Counted from the stretch's first letter, positions 41,501-54,600 are shown. The stretch is 64,000 nt of DNA from Canna indica (GCA_034359265.1 CP136890.1:102449501-102513500), one strand, 5' to 3'. A program made the numbers and translations. The notes: a model not told the origin generated them from the letters alone.

Positions 41501-42006
41501 AGAAGTTCAATCTAGGATCAAGCATAGCTATCATATCCAACATTTCTAGGAGTTCAAATATATTATGATTCATTCAAATCTGACTGATAAGTCTGTTACC
41601 TGCTCCAGATCTACAACTGCGAAACTAGGCAATCCCATTTCATCCATGAAGGAAATAAACTTCTTAATATTAATCAGCCGCTTGTCTGAAGAACTATAAG
41701 TACCTCGTGGGCTCTGCGATACAAGTTCATAATAAAAGGTAAAATACCCAACCACCACAAGACCCAGTATTTTTGTCCGATCATCATAATATTCTAAAAA
41801 TCCCCACTTTGACACTAGTTCATTACCTCTGAAAGAATTGGATTAATCCTGCTCAAAATTCTGCAAAGGACAGTTCCATCCAACAGCGCAGCCCTCAATT
41901 CCTCCTCTGAGGCTTCCAATGGCATATTTAAATCTACGAACAGACTATTCAACCACCGAATTGCATCCGACAGCTTCTTTGCTGAATCCATAAAAGACAC
42001 AGTTCT
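32586..42006 (-). CDS. Kinesin-14 with N-terminal calponin-homology domain (KIN-14 family), about 20 exons
   Basis: Probable minus-end-directed microtubule motor with an actin-type CH domain. Exons in transcript order: 41827-42006, 41600-41713, 41283-41415, 39824-39951, 39657-39740, 39438-39515, 39281-39373, 39167-39196, 37816-38157, 37657-37738, 36755-36850, 36486-36665, 36203-36309, 35923-36101, 35604-35768, 35240-35493, 34963-35126, 33887-34362, 33424-33518, 32586-32650. From ATG at 41991 this gives 1009 residues. A tiny first exon at 42064-42069 (ATGCGG) would also splice in frame, so the true start is uncertain. Order: CH domain (about 1-150), coiled coil (about 250-430), neck ([15 protein letters not shown]), motor (about 449-785) with P-loop GQTGSGKT at 534-541, switch [10 protein letters not shown], switch II DLAGSER and [11 protein letters not shown], then a Ser-rich basic tail ending KRWQ. 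The neck before the motor places it in kinesin-14. The motor intron at 35769-35922 is AT-AC. Confidence 0.94.
32818..32956 (+). mobile_element. Truncated hAT-like MITE end, GC-rich
   Basis: Starts TAGAGGTGGCAATGGGCC, a terminus typical of a common plant MITE class, followed by GGGCC/GGCCCG words and two tandem copies of cacgtaggccgtgctagg. The matching right terminus is missing, so no target duplication can be tested. It lies in the last kinesin intron. Confidence 0.5.
32957..33135 (+). repeat. Direct repeat pair, about 40 bp, 136 bp apart
   Basis: agaggtgcagatttcgtgaa and agaggtgcagatttcatgaa start at about 32960 and 33096, and both continue gaaatatagaaattt. The second copy follows ttctac and the first tctat. 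This is probably a small duplication linked to the neighbouring truncated element. Confidence 0.7.
35769..35922 (-). other. U12-type AT-AC intron in the kinesin motor domain
   Basis: On the gene's strand the exon ends AAAG-AG and the intron starts ATATCCTT, the exact minor-spliceosome donor. CCTTAAC, the minor branch-site core, is at 35778-35784, with about 10-11 bases from the branch A to the intron end CAAAC. The next exon starts ACTAGG. Removing exactly this 154-base intron restores [20 protein letters not shown], the expected motor sequence in frame; a GT-AG alternative does not. Confidence 0.93.
36903..37621. mobile_element. Second copy of the CATGGTTTAAA hAT-type foldback element
   Basis: Ends are CATGGTTTAAA / TTTAAACCATG with the exact 8-bp target duplication ATACATAC at 36895-36902 and 37622-37629. 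It shares arms and the phrase gggtctaaaaaatttccg with the copy at 20208-21012, so it is the same family. It is 719 bp because most of the GC-rich centre is missing. In its place is a 14-bp perfect inverted repeat, CATGTGTTGGTACG / CGTACCAACACATG, at 37302-37315 and 37327-37340. It lies in a kinesin intron. Confidence 0.92.
38325..38631 (+). mobile_element. Probable TRIM (miniature LTR retrotransposon)
   Basis: Two direct repeats of about 105-122 bp (38325-38446 and 38526-38631) share gtctca, agatatgg, ctttaaaat and gctagcttttgggg. The first is followed at once by TGGTATCATAGCC, which matches a methionyl-initiator tRNA primer-binding site at all but one base. The second is preceded by the purine-rich gcgtgagggggtg, a polypurine-tract candidate. 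Only about 80 bases separate the repeats, so there is no coding content. Target duplication not established. Confidence 0.6.
38643..38840 (+). pseudogene. Degenerate Copia-type polyprotein end (RNase H C-terminus)
   Basis: The final frame (38721-38840) reads [14 protein letters not shown] and continues to a TGA, the conserved last segment of Copia integrase/RT/RNase H polyproteins. The bases before it (from ttcatgagg at 38649) match the VFHE-x-TKHIE region but only with frameshifts. It is a dead fragment in a kinesin intron, on the strand opposite to the gene, just right of the TRIM candidate. Confidence 0.7.
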
Positions 42007-43693
42007 CTAGTTGTGGACTAACTCAAAATCTGGTAAAACAATTAATGCAAGCTAGGAACTTACCCGCATCAGCTTGGACATTTACAGTTCCCATACTATT
42101 CTTCGTTCTGCAATTCCTCCAAAATTTGTCACGTCAGCTTCAGCGGCAGGCTTTTCATCTCTCACTTCCCATTCCACCACCAGAAACAACCGGCCGCTGC
42201 CCTAGCTTACGTACTCAAAACACAAAAGAACTTCAAAAGGCGTCAGCCTATCGGCATTGGAGGAATGCAGCAATCCAGAGTCCAGATCTCACCGCCTAAC
42301 TTGCTCTCCTTTACGAAGAACTCCAGCCCCGATCTAGTTACTGATCAGAAAAAAATCTGAGTCAAAACGAAGAAAAAGCAAAGCACGATTTGAGTACGCC
42401 CACATACCTCGAGTAATGGTAAAACCCTTCTTACTAACTAGCGATCAGCTCCGAGCCAAGCAGCTTTTGAACCGGAGAAACCCTAGCCAGGTGGAAATTA
42501 CCCGGTGGCCTCTAGATTCTTGGGAGATATGGAGAGGTTTAGAGAAGAGACATCTCCGACCTCGCCATCGTGTATTTCCGCTTTCCTTTCTCTCTCTCTT
42601 TAACTTTTGTTTTATTTTGTCTACTCGCTCTCTCTCTTCTCCGTCGCTTTCTCTGTTCCTGACGACGTTAGGTCACCTGACGGCGCGGCCCCGTTTAGCT
42701 TCGTGGGGAAGAAACCGTTATATCATTTATCGAACTAAAAGACACAGACTCTACCCACTCCACCTTGTCCTTCGTCTAGATGGGGCCCACAAGGGACCCA
42801 CCACTCAATGCCAATGGCCGGTGTCATAGCGGTGCGGGTAACAAAGAAATCGGCGATACTCATTCTTAAATGCACCTTCCGTTTAGCTTCATCTTAAATT
42901 CAAAATATTGACTAAAATGCCACTTTAGTTGTGCTCAAGTTGACATCGCTACGTGGCAAATGTTTATTTGCGAGGAAACTACGAGGGCGGAGTGCCGCAG
43001 TGCGTACAGAAGGGCGGTACTTGTACGCGTCAATATTGCACGCGATTACCGTCATGTCAACAGGTCAGAGTGTGGGGCCCACTGATGCTTTATTCACTAG
43101 ACAGGTAGTTGAGTGGGTGAGTACGGGTGGGTGGTAAAAATTATTGCTGATACAAAAGCCGATCAGAAACGGAACCGAGACGGCGAACGAGGTATTGTAA
43201 CGGCATGGAGGATTTGCTTGTTATAATTTTATGTCTGTTTCCCGCCCTGGGGAGCCATCAATTGGCTGCGTGCGACACGTGTATAGCAACCTCTTCCAAC
43301 AATATAAAATAATAAATAAATAGACACAATAGCACGAGTGATAATTTCAACGTTAGACAAATTATTAGGCACTAATTAGAATAATTTATTACTTATATAT
43401 TGCGTATATCAACTCTTCTCACAGTACACAAAAGTGGTATTCTTCACTTTTTTATTCTATAACTCGATTAAATAAATTTAAATTTAAAACCCAACCTACT
43501 TCGAAATTAATGGATTTACTCAATTTGATATAGTTACATTTAAATCCAATTCCATGTATATAATTCTGTAGAGCTAAATCATAAATGCTTTTGTAATATT
43601 TATCCGAGCCACGACATTTTTATTATGTTCTCACCTGAAGTTTGGGGTGCTACAAGTCTCCACGTCTTCTTGTCCACGGGTGGCTCCAACGGT

Positions 43694-44723
43694 TAGGGGC
43701 GGCCCAAGAGATATTGTGGCCTAAGACGAAATCTTAAGATGAGACATTTTGAACCTAATGAACGAATCACCCTTGGATCGTTGATCTTAATTTAAGATGG
43801 TATGAGCATTGTCACTTAATTGAAAATTTGTATGTATTAAGAATGTGCATGGGTATCGAGTTGACTCGAAATCGATTTGAATCTACCCGATCAGTTAGGT
43901 TGTGAGTACACTCGAATTAAATTCGAATAGGGTCCGAGATAAAACTTAATGAACTAGTTAAAATCGATTTTGGTTCTAGATCCAACACATCGAGTATCTG
44001 AAATTGGAACCGGAACATGTACCATGGAGCTTGTAAATGAATAGATTTTAATAGGGTGCCCGAAACTTGTATCTTAGAAATCATTTACATATTCCAACAG
44101 GGTATCCGAAACATGTACTACATCACAAGTTCTGGGTAGCGGTCGATCCCAAGTTCCAACAAGGTGGGGTCCGAGTCCAAAATCTAGGAATCGATCATAT
44201 ATAGGGTAAAGTTCGGCCACCCAGGTATCATAAAAAATATAGAGTATCCGGATCCGCTCACCCCTAGCATGTAATTGCTCATTAACTCATTTTTTTTGTC
44301 AATTGATGAAAGTAACAATATGTCAAAATTCAAATGCCTATTTAATTTATTTGACAAGAAGATGCACGTGTATGCGTTTGTTTTGCCTAATTAACTTTAA
44401 TTGACCGTTAATATTCAATTAGTCAATAGTTTTTTTTTTGATAAAATTAATCAAAAAAATTAATTAAGATTACTTTTTAGTTGATATGAGAATTAAGTAA
44501 TGAAGTATTACGGAAAAATTAGATTGATCTAGATAAAATATAAGAAAGTGAGAATTTGATAAAATAATAATGGACTAATTAATGAAAACGAGAGAAAGAT
44601 GATTATAGAAAATTACATGAGGCATTAATTTATAGTAAAATAAATATAATATTTAGCCATCGATCTAAGTACTTGGAGGCCTAAGGGAATGACCTTTTTG
44701 GCCAAATGGTAGGGCCGACCCTG
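43694..44723. mobile_element. Degenerate hAT-like element (outer of a nested pair)
   Basis: Left end TAGGGGCGGCCCAAGAG and right end GGTAGGGCCGACCCTG are imperfect inverted repeats, and sub-terminal ggcctaag words occur on both sides. Flanking 8-mers CCAACGGT (43686-43693) and CCAGCGGC (44724-44731) differ only by two transitions, fitting an aged target duplication. No coding frame was seen. Confidence 0.6.
43838..44266. mobile_element. Degenerate hAT-like element (inner)
   Basis: The right end, gatccgctcacccctA, is the reverse of the TAGGGGTG terminus seen at 44969 and 48133. The left end TAAGAATGTGCATGGG is a diverged match. Flanks GTATGTAT and GCATGTAA agree at 6 of 8 positions. The body contains repeated accgaaacatgtac / ccgaaacatgtac-like phrases. 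Confidence 0.45.
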
Positions 44724-44968
44724 CCAGCGGCGACATGAAAAGACACTTTGTCGCTTAAATGAGAGAAAATTTTAAATGATGAGTTTGAAATTAGAATATA
44801 GAGTATCTCTTTTTTGTGAGTCACGTGTGTATTATGAGATAAATTCGGGTAGTCGCGCGGGAATATCTCGTGAAATTCTGGAGGATATGCCATGAATGTG
44901 TCGATTGTTATCCTTTAGATTGCGAGTTTATTATTGCTGAATATCTAATGATAAATGTCAGATGTTGA

Positions 44969-45385
44969 TAGGGGTGTTCACGGGTCGGGTCGGGTCGGGT
45001 TTAGGGGAAAAATCGATCCGACCCGACCAAATATAATCGGGTCGGGTCGGGTAGGGTTGAATATTTTTCATCTCTCAAACCCGACCCGACCCGACCTAGG
45101 TCGGGTCGGGTAGTCGGGTTTACCCGTTTAGGTAAAAAATAATTTTTTAATATTTTTTTTAAATTAAAAAATAATAATAAAATAAATATTTTTTAATATA
45201 AATATTTTAAAAATAATTTTAAAATATATAAAATTCGGGTAATCGGGTCGGGTCTCGGGTCATCGGGTTTTAAAGATTGAAACCCGGACCCGACCCGATT
45301 ATAATCGGGTTTCAAAAATTTAAACCCGACCCGACCCGACCCGATTGGTTCGGGTCGGGTCGGGTTTGACCCATGAACAGCCCTA
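44969..45385. mobile_element. hAT-like MITE with GGGTC-repeat body, 417 bp
   Basis: Termini TAGGGGTGTTCA / TGAACAGCCCTA. Flanking 8-mers are GATGTTGA (44961-44968) and GATATTGA (45386-45393), one mismatch. The interior is made of gggtc and cccga runs that can fold on each other around an AT-rich centre. It lies about 245 bp upstream of the NUP85 start codon, so it may sit in or near the promoter. Confidence 0.85.
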
Positions 45386-45630
45386 GATATTGATATCATT
45401 ATTTGGCCGGATGGCCGGATGGAGTCTCCGGACTAGTTTTGCTATGATGGGCCCAAATAGATGACTGGGTCTGGGGCCATCTCGGGGATGTTGGGCTTTT
45501 CAGCGTTTGGGGCCCATAAAATGGAGGGATTCGGACTCGGTTAGTCAGACTCACTCTTTCGATTCCCGCTCATGCTCCCCGAACCCTAAAAACCCCTCTC
45601 GGAATAGCATTTGCCGGACAGCCATCGGAG

Positions 45631-48600
45631 ATGCCCGGGCGGCCATCTGATCCCGGCGGCGACGCCATCGTCCCATTTTTGCCGGATTTCCGCGAGCCTG
45701 CTTTTCACGCCGTTCGCCACGGCGTACGGCCTCCACTCTTCCGCGTCTACGTCTCCTGGTCCCGCGGCAGCCTCCTCCACGTCGCCTGCCTCCGCCAACC
45801 TTCGACGGAACCTGCTGATAAGGGAGAGGACGAGGAGCCCGGTGGGAAGGTGGTGGAGGTGAGGCTCGGAGCTGGGGAGGGAGGGATCAGCGAGGCCCAG
45901 AGGCGGAGGATCGCGTATGGTTCTGCCCACTCCTTTGCGCTGCTCCAGACCCAGAAGAACTCGCTCATGGCTGTGTCTAGGATGTCGTCCTCTTCGTTCC
46001 ATGGCGAATGGTAAGCAATTTGCCAAGCTCGCGCCTGCTTATTGGAGAAGGCTGTTTAGCAGGTTCATTATATTATTTGGTGAAAGTATCGCATATTCAA
46101 GCCCGAACTGTATAATGTCTACTGTGCTCTCTGTTAATGTTGATCTGAAGCTTCTATTTTCTGAAAACTGATCGGTTTGATATCGGCATTAGTTAAAATC
46201 TCGGCAAGTAATAATGCTATTTTTATAGTGAATCAAACGACTATGCTAATGTGGTGGGTGCACCAGCTTCTGATTGTAAGTGTAGACTGTAGACATAGTC
46301 GATGTTGCCTGGAAATTCTGTTTGCTTGTAGTAGACATAGACAGCACAAGAGAAAAAAATAGCATACATACGTTACAATGATATAGACATAGTAAGAGAA
46401 GCACACAATGCTTCCGATTTATTTTGCTGACAAATAATTTACAACAATTTGTTCCTTTCTTTTCCTTGTTTTTTTTTTTAAAACTTTTTAGAGCCCATTT
46501 AATGATTAAAATGAAAAGGGTCTGCTATAAGGATTCAGTAAAAAGTCAACGAGGACAAAAAGCAACAGCCTAAGCATTTTCTATATTAGTGAAGTTTGAG
46601 AATTCTGAACTTGGTCAAATGATTCCTTCTATTTGGATTCCATCCATAATCTAGTAGTTTCTTAAGCAGATCTAACTGATGTACTAGAGCTGAAATGTAT
46701 ATTGAATTAAAGACTAGTGCAACAAAAGTAATTTTGGGTTCTGAAAGTCTCTTGGCCTGAGGAACAACTGATCTGATGCGAAGGTACATAATTGGATTAG
46801 TTCTTGATACTTGTAGCTCTAAGGTAATTGCAATATCAATATCTGAAATTAGGTGGGAAACTTTGCTAGTGTCCACATGGCAAAAGGAAGATATAATTAT
46901 ATATTCTTATCTTCTTTTCCTACTTGCATGGATGCTTGGAATGAAGTAATTGAAACTTTTCCTTATAGATCTTGATGCTAATTTTAGGTGGCAGCATGTT
47001 TTGGAGTATAGTAGCAGCATAAGTGAGCTTCTTGTGACTCGGAGGATTCCTTCTAACACAATAATTGAAGACCCAAGGATGATTGTGCAGGTGAATCTTC
47101 TATTGCTACTAGCATACATATTTTTATTAACATAATCTTTGTTCTGATTTTTTATACATGGCTTACATGATATGCTGGACTCTCTCCCCATTAACTCTTA
47201 TACTTTCTACTGGGTTGGCTGTATGGAAATTGTTTGTTGTAGACTCTAGAGGAACCTACTAACTTGAAGGCTGCATGGGAGCTAATGGAGATATTTTTTG
47301 TTGACAAACAATCATCAGCTTGGCTTCCGGAGCGCCTTGTGGATTGGTTAGAAGTAATGACCTACTTTTCACTATTCTTCCATTCCAGGATGTGAATTTG
47401 ACATGATAATAACTCTCTTTACCTGGCATTTCTTTTCATAGGATTATGATAGCCTCCTGACTACCACAGAGTCCACAGTTTTTTCAAAGCTTGTGGGTAT
47501 GCAAAAGGAACTTGATAATTTAAAGGTTCGATATATTTTTAAATTCTGATTCTTGAATGAATCTCCTTTTTTCCTTATTCTTATACTCTTAAAAGTAATT
47601 TTTTTTAGATACTTGATCTTACCTTTTGACATAAGCATCTACTGTTAGAAATATAATTGTCTGGATTTTGTTCATTTTATGAATTTTTTATCTATGCTAC
47701 TGTTCTCATATTATCAATTTTTTTTTTTGGTTTATTCTGATCTCAAAGTTGCTGGTCCGGTACTCTCTTTGGTGACTTGTTGGACTGTTACATCCTGGTC
47801 CATATAAGTAATATCATTGTTGAAACTCTGAACTGTATTGCAATACCTGCTCATGTATGGGTCTAGCTAGCACCAATGTCTAATTGGTGCACAGACTGGT
47901 ACATGAACAACAATCGACAACAACAACAAGCCACAAGATCACAACTATTTGGGGTCGGCTATATGGATGTGTTTCCATCATTGAGCACTATGTAAGGTTA
48001 TGTTTTTAGTCAAGTTGACGACATGCAAAGATGTTTACAACTTTTACTACACTTTGTAATTCTTTTTCTACTGTTGTTATGTTTCCAACATAGGCTGACA
48101 TTGGTTATAACTGATCTAAGGCAAACCACTACTAGGGGTGTCCATAATTCGGGTTACACCGAACCGAAAAACCGAACCGAATTTTTCGGTTCAGTTCGGT
48201 TTCCACACCGCGGGGTTCGGTTTTTGACCTGAACCGAACCCGAACAATTATTTCGGTTCGGATCCGGTTCCCGGAATTCGGGAACCGACCCGAACCAAAA
48301 ACCGAATAACTGAAAAATATTAATTATTTTTTCCAGATATCGGGTTCGGGTCGGGGATTGGGTTAGACCCGTTAGGTTTAATATTTGGATTTCTCCCTCA
48401 ATCCCTCAATTTCGTTTTTTTCGGGTTGAAACTGAACCGAACAATTTCGGTTCGGGTTAAATCGGGTTGGGAACTATTCGGTTCGGGTTCGGGTTGAAGT
48501 TTGGGTTTAAAAAAAATTCGGTTTGGTTCGAACCGAACGGACAGCCCTAACCACTACATTTTTTCATCTGGGTTTGGTCCCTGGCATTGGTGGTGTAATT

Positions 48601-51600
48601 CCAAAAGATTTTAATTTATTAAGATCTTTATAATGAAGTGGAACCTCAGTTAGGAAAGGAAAAAAATCAATCTCCAGTTGTGCTTTGTCAAAATTGAATT
48701 TGCAACATTCCACATAGTTTATGTTTGAAAATTCCTCTTCTTTCTTTTGGTTAATTAACTTGTTTCTCAAAATAAAATGAAATACCACTTGAAGTTGATG
48801 GTTCTTTTTCCTTTCTTTTCTGTAGTTGTAGGAAATGAGATAAGATTGGGTATGGTAACATGTCCCGCAGAAGTTCCACCATACCTTTTCTTTAACTTTT
48901 TCATCACCTCACTGTTTTAGCTGTTATTATCTTTGTTTTTGTACTTAATTGAGGAACTCAATCTCTGAATATGCTACCATAATAATTGACACCAGTTCCA
49001 GGCTTTCCACTATGATTTTCTTCCATGACAAATACACATCCTTTTATGAAGCTGAAATGTATATGGGATATTGACACTCCACAACTTTCTAACCCTTGGT
49101 ACCTTTAGGATGAGGTTGTGTATTTATTTCTCATGTTTGCATTAATCACTTTGGTCAATTTATCTTATATTGGTTAGGTAATTGAGGATGATCCTGACTA
49201 CTGGGAAGGAATGTCGTCAGCACTTGCGGTTGGTTGGCTTGACACCGTGGTAAGGCCCTAAAGTTTCAATATTGTTGTTTAATGTTGCATAGGCATATCG
49301 CTATATTAGGTCCATGTTTTGCTTTTGTCTAATACTAAAGAAAGTTACTTTTTCCCCACAGGTTAGATTGTTGAGATTGCATGGATCTTATCAATTGGAT
49401 CAGCTTGACAATCGTGAGGTTGGTCAACATGCCAGGGACTTGTTAATGTGACTTCTTCAATGTGAATTTATCTTGCACCAAATAATGCAAAGACATGCAA
49501 TCTATGCACTTCTCTATTGTCATTAGACAATAATTGTTCTAATTTTCTTTGATCATTTATGTACAAAATTTGGGGTGTGTGTTTGAACATGATATGGTTA
49601 ATCTGCATCTAATAATGACATCAATTATTGTTTTGTATGGAATGGATCTTTCTATTTGAAATGGGAATGAACCATATATGTTAATGTTATTGGGCAAAAA
49701 GCTTTAAGGCTAACTTGTTCGTTTTTTTCAAGCTTAGACAACTGAGATGCAGGACATCTTTACTACATATTTAATGGTTTAATGAAATTGTCAGCATTCA
49801 TTTCCTTATCAAAGTGTTGATAGTGATATGATTTAAATGATCATGTTTCATATTGTATTTTCTCAATTCAATAGAACTTATAAAACTATTCAGTTGAATC
49901 ATTTTTAGATTGCTACTAATGTTTTGAATTTGTGACGTACAGGCTGAAAATGGTTTAGTAGAGGCTGTTTCTTTTCTCATCTCAAAAATGCCACGCCTAC
50001 GCCCTGATCTACCTTCTGAAAAATTAGGTCAATGCTATAAAACTAAAACAGAATTTATCAAGGTATGAGAGCTAGGTATGCCCATTATTTTCATTATCGT
50101 GAGAGTTTGTGATTCCTATTCCAATGACAGGCTTGGGAGGAATGGCGGGGCCAGATAAACAGTCTAGAATGTAGTGCTTTTTGGGTTCAGTGTGGTCATC
50201 ATCAAACTCGGGAAGGTCTTCAGAAATTGTTAAAAATCATGTCAGGAAACATTAGCAATCTTACTTCTACAACTTGTCACTGGATGGAGCTTCTAGTGTC
50301 TCACTTTCTTTACATAAGACCATTCATGGTGGTCAGTGTCTAAATTGTCTTTCCTTTGTATTGTTTATTTTTCTTGTACTTCTACTGGCAGAGTGATTGC
50401 TAAAAGCATTATGCATATCTATATGGTGCTACAGATATTACACTGCCTTCTAATACCGCATCTTAGCGGAGATTTGAGAATTGCTCATAATTGTGGATGT
50501 CTATGCGATGCTTGCAATGCTGATTGCTGATATTACACTGCAATCAGTTGAGAAATTGAAATTTGATCACGATAAATATTGCCACTTGCTTATAGGGTGG
50601 CAATTATATCTTAATTTCACTCTCCAAGTTCCAATTATGTACTTAGGTGGTAGCTTATCAAATTTCAATGACTCTCATTTTGGAGCATTTAGCTAGTGGA
50701 AAAGATGAACTTATGCGACTTGAAAATTTATGCTGATGCACCAACATGATGTCCTATTTCTTTTCATAAAGTTTACAAAATTATCAACCATGAATGTTAG
50801 TTTGATAGCTTCAGCAAGCTAAATGTTTTCAAGTTGCCGTAAATGCTTGTTGGCTAATGGATTGAATTGTTGTGGTCAGAGTACTGGATAAAAGATATAC
50901 AACAATAATGTTGCACATCAATGGTTAAGTGTTAGAGCAAGATCTATGTGATGAGTGGTTGAGTGAAAAAGAAAAAGGATACTTTACATAATGAGTGAGG
51001 ATTCTAATATTTACACTTTTAAGCATAATTTGGCTCATTTAATCACTCATAGAAACTAAGAGAATATGATTCACAATCTTGTATTTATACTCACAAGTGG
51101 AGTGTTGATGATATAATAATTTTTCATAAATCATGATAATCAAAATTAGGTATTATTTGTGCACGTCTCAGATTAATATCTGTAAAAGTTATGTTGCTAG
51201 TCCAATTTTCTTGTTTCTCGTGTGTTTCAACTTTCAACCCACCAACTTATCTGTACTTGGTATGAATTCTTTGACATGCATCAGGGTTTAGAAGGGATCA
51301 ATAGCTTGGCTCGTAAATGTAGGCAGTTGAAGCCAACTCCCCATTATAATGGGCTTATGAGCCTTCTGATTGGTATTCTTGAAGAGAGCCCAGAGGTGAG
51401 TTCGATCATCAGAGTTTTTTGTTTCTGTTTGTTGCACACAAATTACTTGTTGTTATAAGAAGCTTTTTCTTGGCTCTATAGGTTGTCTTAGCAGAATGCT
51501 CAAAGTCATTTGGTCCATGGTAAGCTGTAAAGAATCTACATAGACACCAGATGCTAATTCCTATTGTCTTCATATTTGTATCGTCACAATTATATTGAAG

Positions 51601-54600
51601 ATGCGACATTCTTGATGTTGTTAATGAAACTTGTTTCTCTTAATAGGATGGTTGCCCATGGAGTGGAGTTGTTGACAGCTGGCAGTGATCATGCTGACAT
51701 TCTGTTGCATGAAGAGAGGTACAACCTAGGAGGTATCAGCATTGAGGAACTCCACCGGCTTGTATATGCTCAAGTCCTTTCTTCTCATCCTTTGACCTGG
51801 CAAGTAAGTTTTGATTTTTCTTACCATCTTGAGGTGAATAGAACTACAACTGATCACTTGGTTTAGTAATATTCATAAAATTTGCAACATCGAGAATAGG
51901 TAATGCATGGATGATAACAATGATAGCTGGAATCATTCTTGAAAGATGAAATGGGGGCTTACTGCAATTTTAAATTTGTAGCCCGTTGAGTTAATATTTA
52001 CTCTGATTACTGGGAATTATATTGAAGGATCATATAGATACTTATTATTTTCATTGTTGTGATTCAAAATATTTGAACTTGAACTTTGAAACCAAGCTCA
52101 AAACATCTCTCATCTACAATATGAGAGATGGAGGTGTCAAATTGCAACAATGCCTTTATACTCATCTTAAATGCTCTAATAACCTTTATCCCTATGACCC
52201 TATTACCAGCTTGGCTAGGTTATACACTTGTTCTACATCAGTTTGCATTATATGTTGAAATTTATTTTTTTACCATTAAGTTCCATATGCAACTCAGGTA
52301 TTTTTTGTTATTTTGTTGCAGATTGTACCAACATATCTAGCATCGTGCCTCAAGCATGGGGTATGTTTGTTAGAGATTTTACTGTATAAGCAGCCTATTC
52401 AGCATCAACAAGTGGTTCTTAAGGTGATTATTCTTCTCATTTGATTTAAAGTATTGTTTAGGTTTTTAGTTTTTGACTTGAAATACTTTGCCCAGAATCT
52501 CGAGATTTGTCAACTTTATGAGCTGGATTACATCAGCCAGAACATTATGAAGGTACTTTTAGCCTTGCCCTTAATTTCAAGCAATGTTCATATTGTTAGA
52601 TGAAATGATAATGTACTTCATCTAATTAATTCACCTGCTTGATAGATTGCTGGTATGTACCACTGGAAGCATGGTCGGAAAGGATTTGGTATTTACTGGC
52701 TTCAATTAGCTCATGATGAAGTTCGACTCAACAGAATTGCTCAACAACTTTTTGAATGCATTGGGAAGTCACTGTCTGATGATAGCTTCAAGGTGTTATT
52801 TTTGCCCTCCTATATTCATTAGAAAACATTGACTTTTGTGTGTTGAGTTACTTCATCTGATAATTGGTTTGGCTTTCTACATTGCTCACAGCAATGGGAG
52901 GGATTAATAGAACTCCTTGGCACTCAAATGGGAAGTTCAGGAGGCTTGGAGTTCCTTCATAAGTACTATTTTGAACTTTCATCCAACTCTACCCATCTGA
53001 GATTGACCTATGCTTTCTGTTAATTTGCAGCATACTTCTTTTTTGAACTTATTTCATTGTCTCCTCTCAGAATTTTCTTGCTGAAACAGATATCGGGACT
53101 TTAAGAGATCCCTTAAGCAGGTGGAAGATGGAAGAGCTGCTAATGCTGCTCGACAGGCAGCAGAGTCATTAATACAGGTACTTTTACTATTATTCCAGTC
53201 TTCTCTTGTATGGTTTTACCTAATTCTTTTAATTTTTGTTATATTAGTGTAGTTTTCTGGACATTGCCCCAAGTGACAGTGGCATAGCAGCAAGCTGTGG
53301 TGTCCCAAATAATTTTTGTTATATGCATCTGAACTTCAAATTTGAATCTGGTTAATGCAGCTTTCTGCCACTATTTTTGCCTAGAACACGATGGACATGT
53401 TTACAGTCCAGAACTATGTTTTTCTCACATAATTAATGGCAGATATAATATGCATTCCATGTTTTGGTTGAAGGAACATCAGGAGAGTAGGTAATTTGGT
53501 TTGATCCACCCAGCTCATCTTTATGCCCCCTATTTGTGCTTGATGGTTGATTAAGCAATATAATGCCTGACATATAGAGGAAAAACCAAAATTATGTTTT
53601 CTTCCAAAGCATTTGTGTGAGATGAGGAGTGCATTTGCAGTTTCTGAAGGCTCTTTGGCCTAGTTATATTTTTCTTAAATAGCAAAAGCAAAGCAAAACT
53701 TATGTAAGCAGTAGAACATGAATATATGGATATTATAGAAAAAAAGTGAAATGTGGGATTGGAAAATTAGGGGATAGTGCAACTCTGGGCAATGAGTTTA
53801 GGCACTTCTTTATGTGTCAAGACAGGTGATGAATCCAATATAAAGCTATCCATCATTTATTGAGTAGCTAATACGCATATTCAAAAAAAATTCGTTAGTC
53901 TTAAAAAATTTAGCATTTCCAATGTATCACGGCTTTTGTACGTATCTTTATTCTGATTCTGACCATGCAGCAAAGTGAAAATAATTCAGGTTTAGTCAGT
54001 CCTGATTTAGGTTGTACAGCCTCTTGATTTAATGATTCTATGCATTACACACATTACATCTTAAAAGTGATTCTCATCAGTATGATGACAACAGCAAATT
54101 GCAAATTTGCTGGCGGAGATTCTTGTTTAGAGAATGCTAGAACAAGCAAAAACCTGATTATTATTTTTTTTTAAAATAGATGACTTGATATATTTCTATT
54201 TGGACGCTAGTATGTGCATAGTGGTTCTTATGGCAAACTTGAAATTTTCTTATTTGCAGCTGATGAGAAGTCCATCCACTCCACAACGGTTCTGGCTACC
54301 TCTCCTGCATGATTCGGTTAGTAAACCTGCTAATGTATATGGATTCTATATTTATTGTGGTAATCACAAGTAAAAATGAGTTTAACAAACCAAAACGTAA
54401 TACTGAATGTGCATAAATCAAAATGTTTTCCATTCCTTAGAATTCACAATTTTTTTTTAACATATGTAGGGATAGACACAAGCAAAATAACCATGGAAAG
54501 TTGTATGCACGACTAGTGAGAATTCAGTATATATATAAATGACTGCCTTGTATGCAGGTGAAGTTGTTAAATTGGAAGGCCCAACCACTGTTGAGTGTCT

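Larger units (their letters stand above)
42070..45630. other. Divergent intergenic region between the kinesin and NUP85 genes
   Basis: The left 800 bases are the promoter and leader side of the kinesin gene (ctctctct tract at about 42588-42655). The right end holds the NUP85 promoter. In between are a nested pair of degenerate hAT-like elements and a 417-bp element. A 137-codon frame at 42416-42829 has no recognisable protein character and is not called. Confidence 0.5.

Noticed and set aside
42416..42829. 137-codon frame on the + strand upstream of the kinesin gene
   Set aside because: Low-complexity Ser/Leu/Arg sequence in a promoter or leader area, without any recognisable motif.
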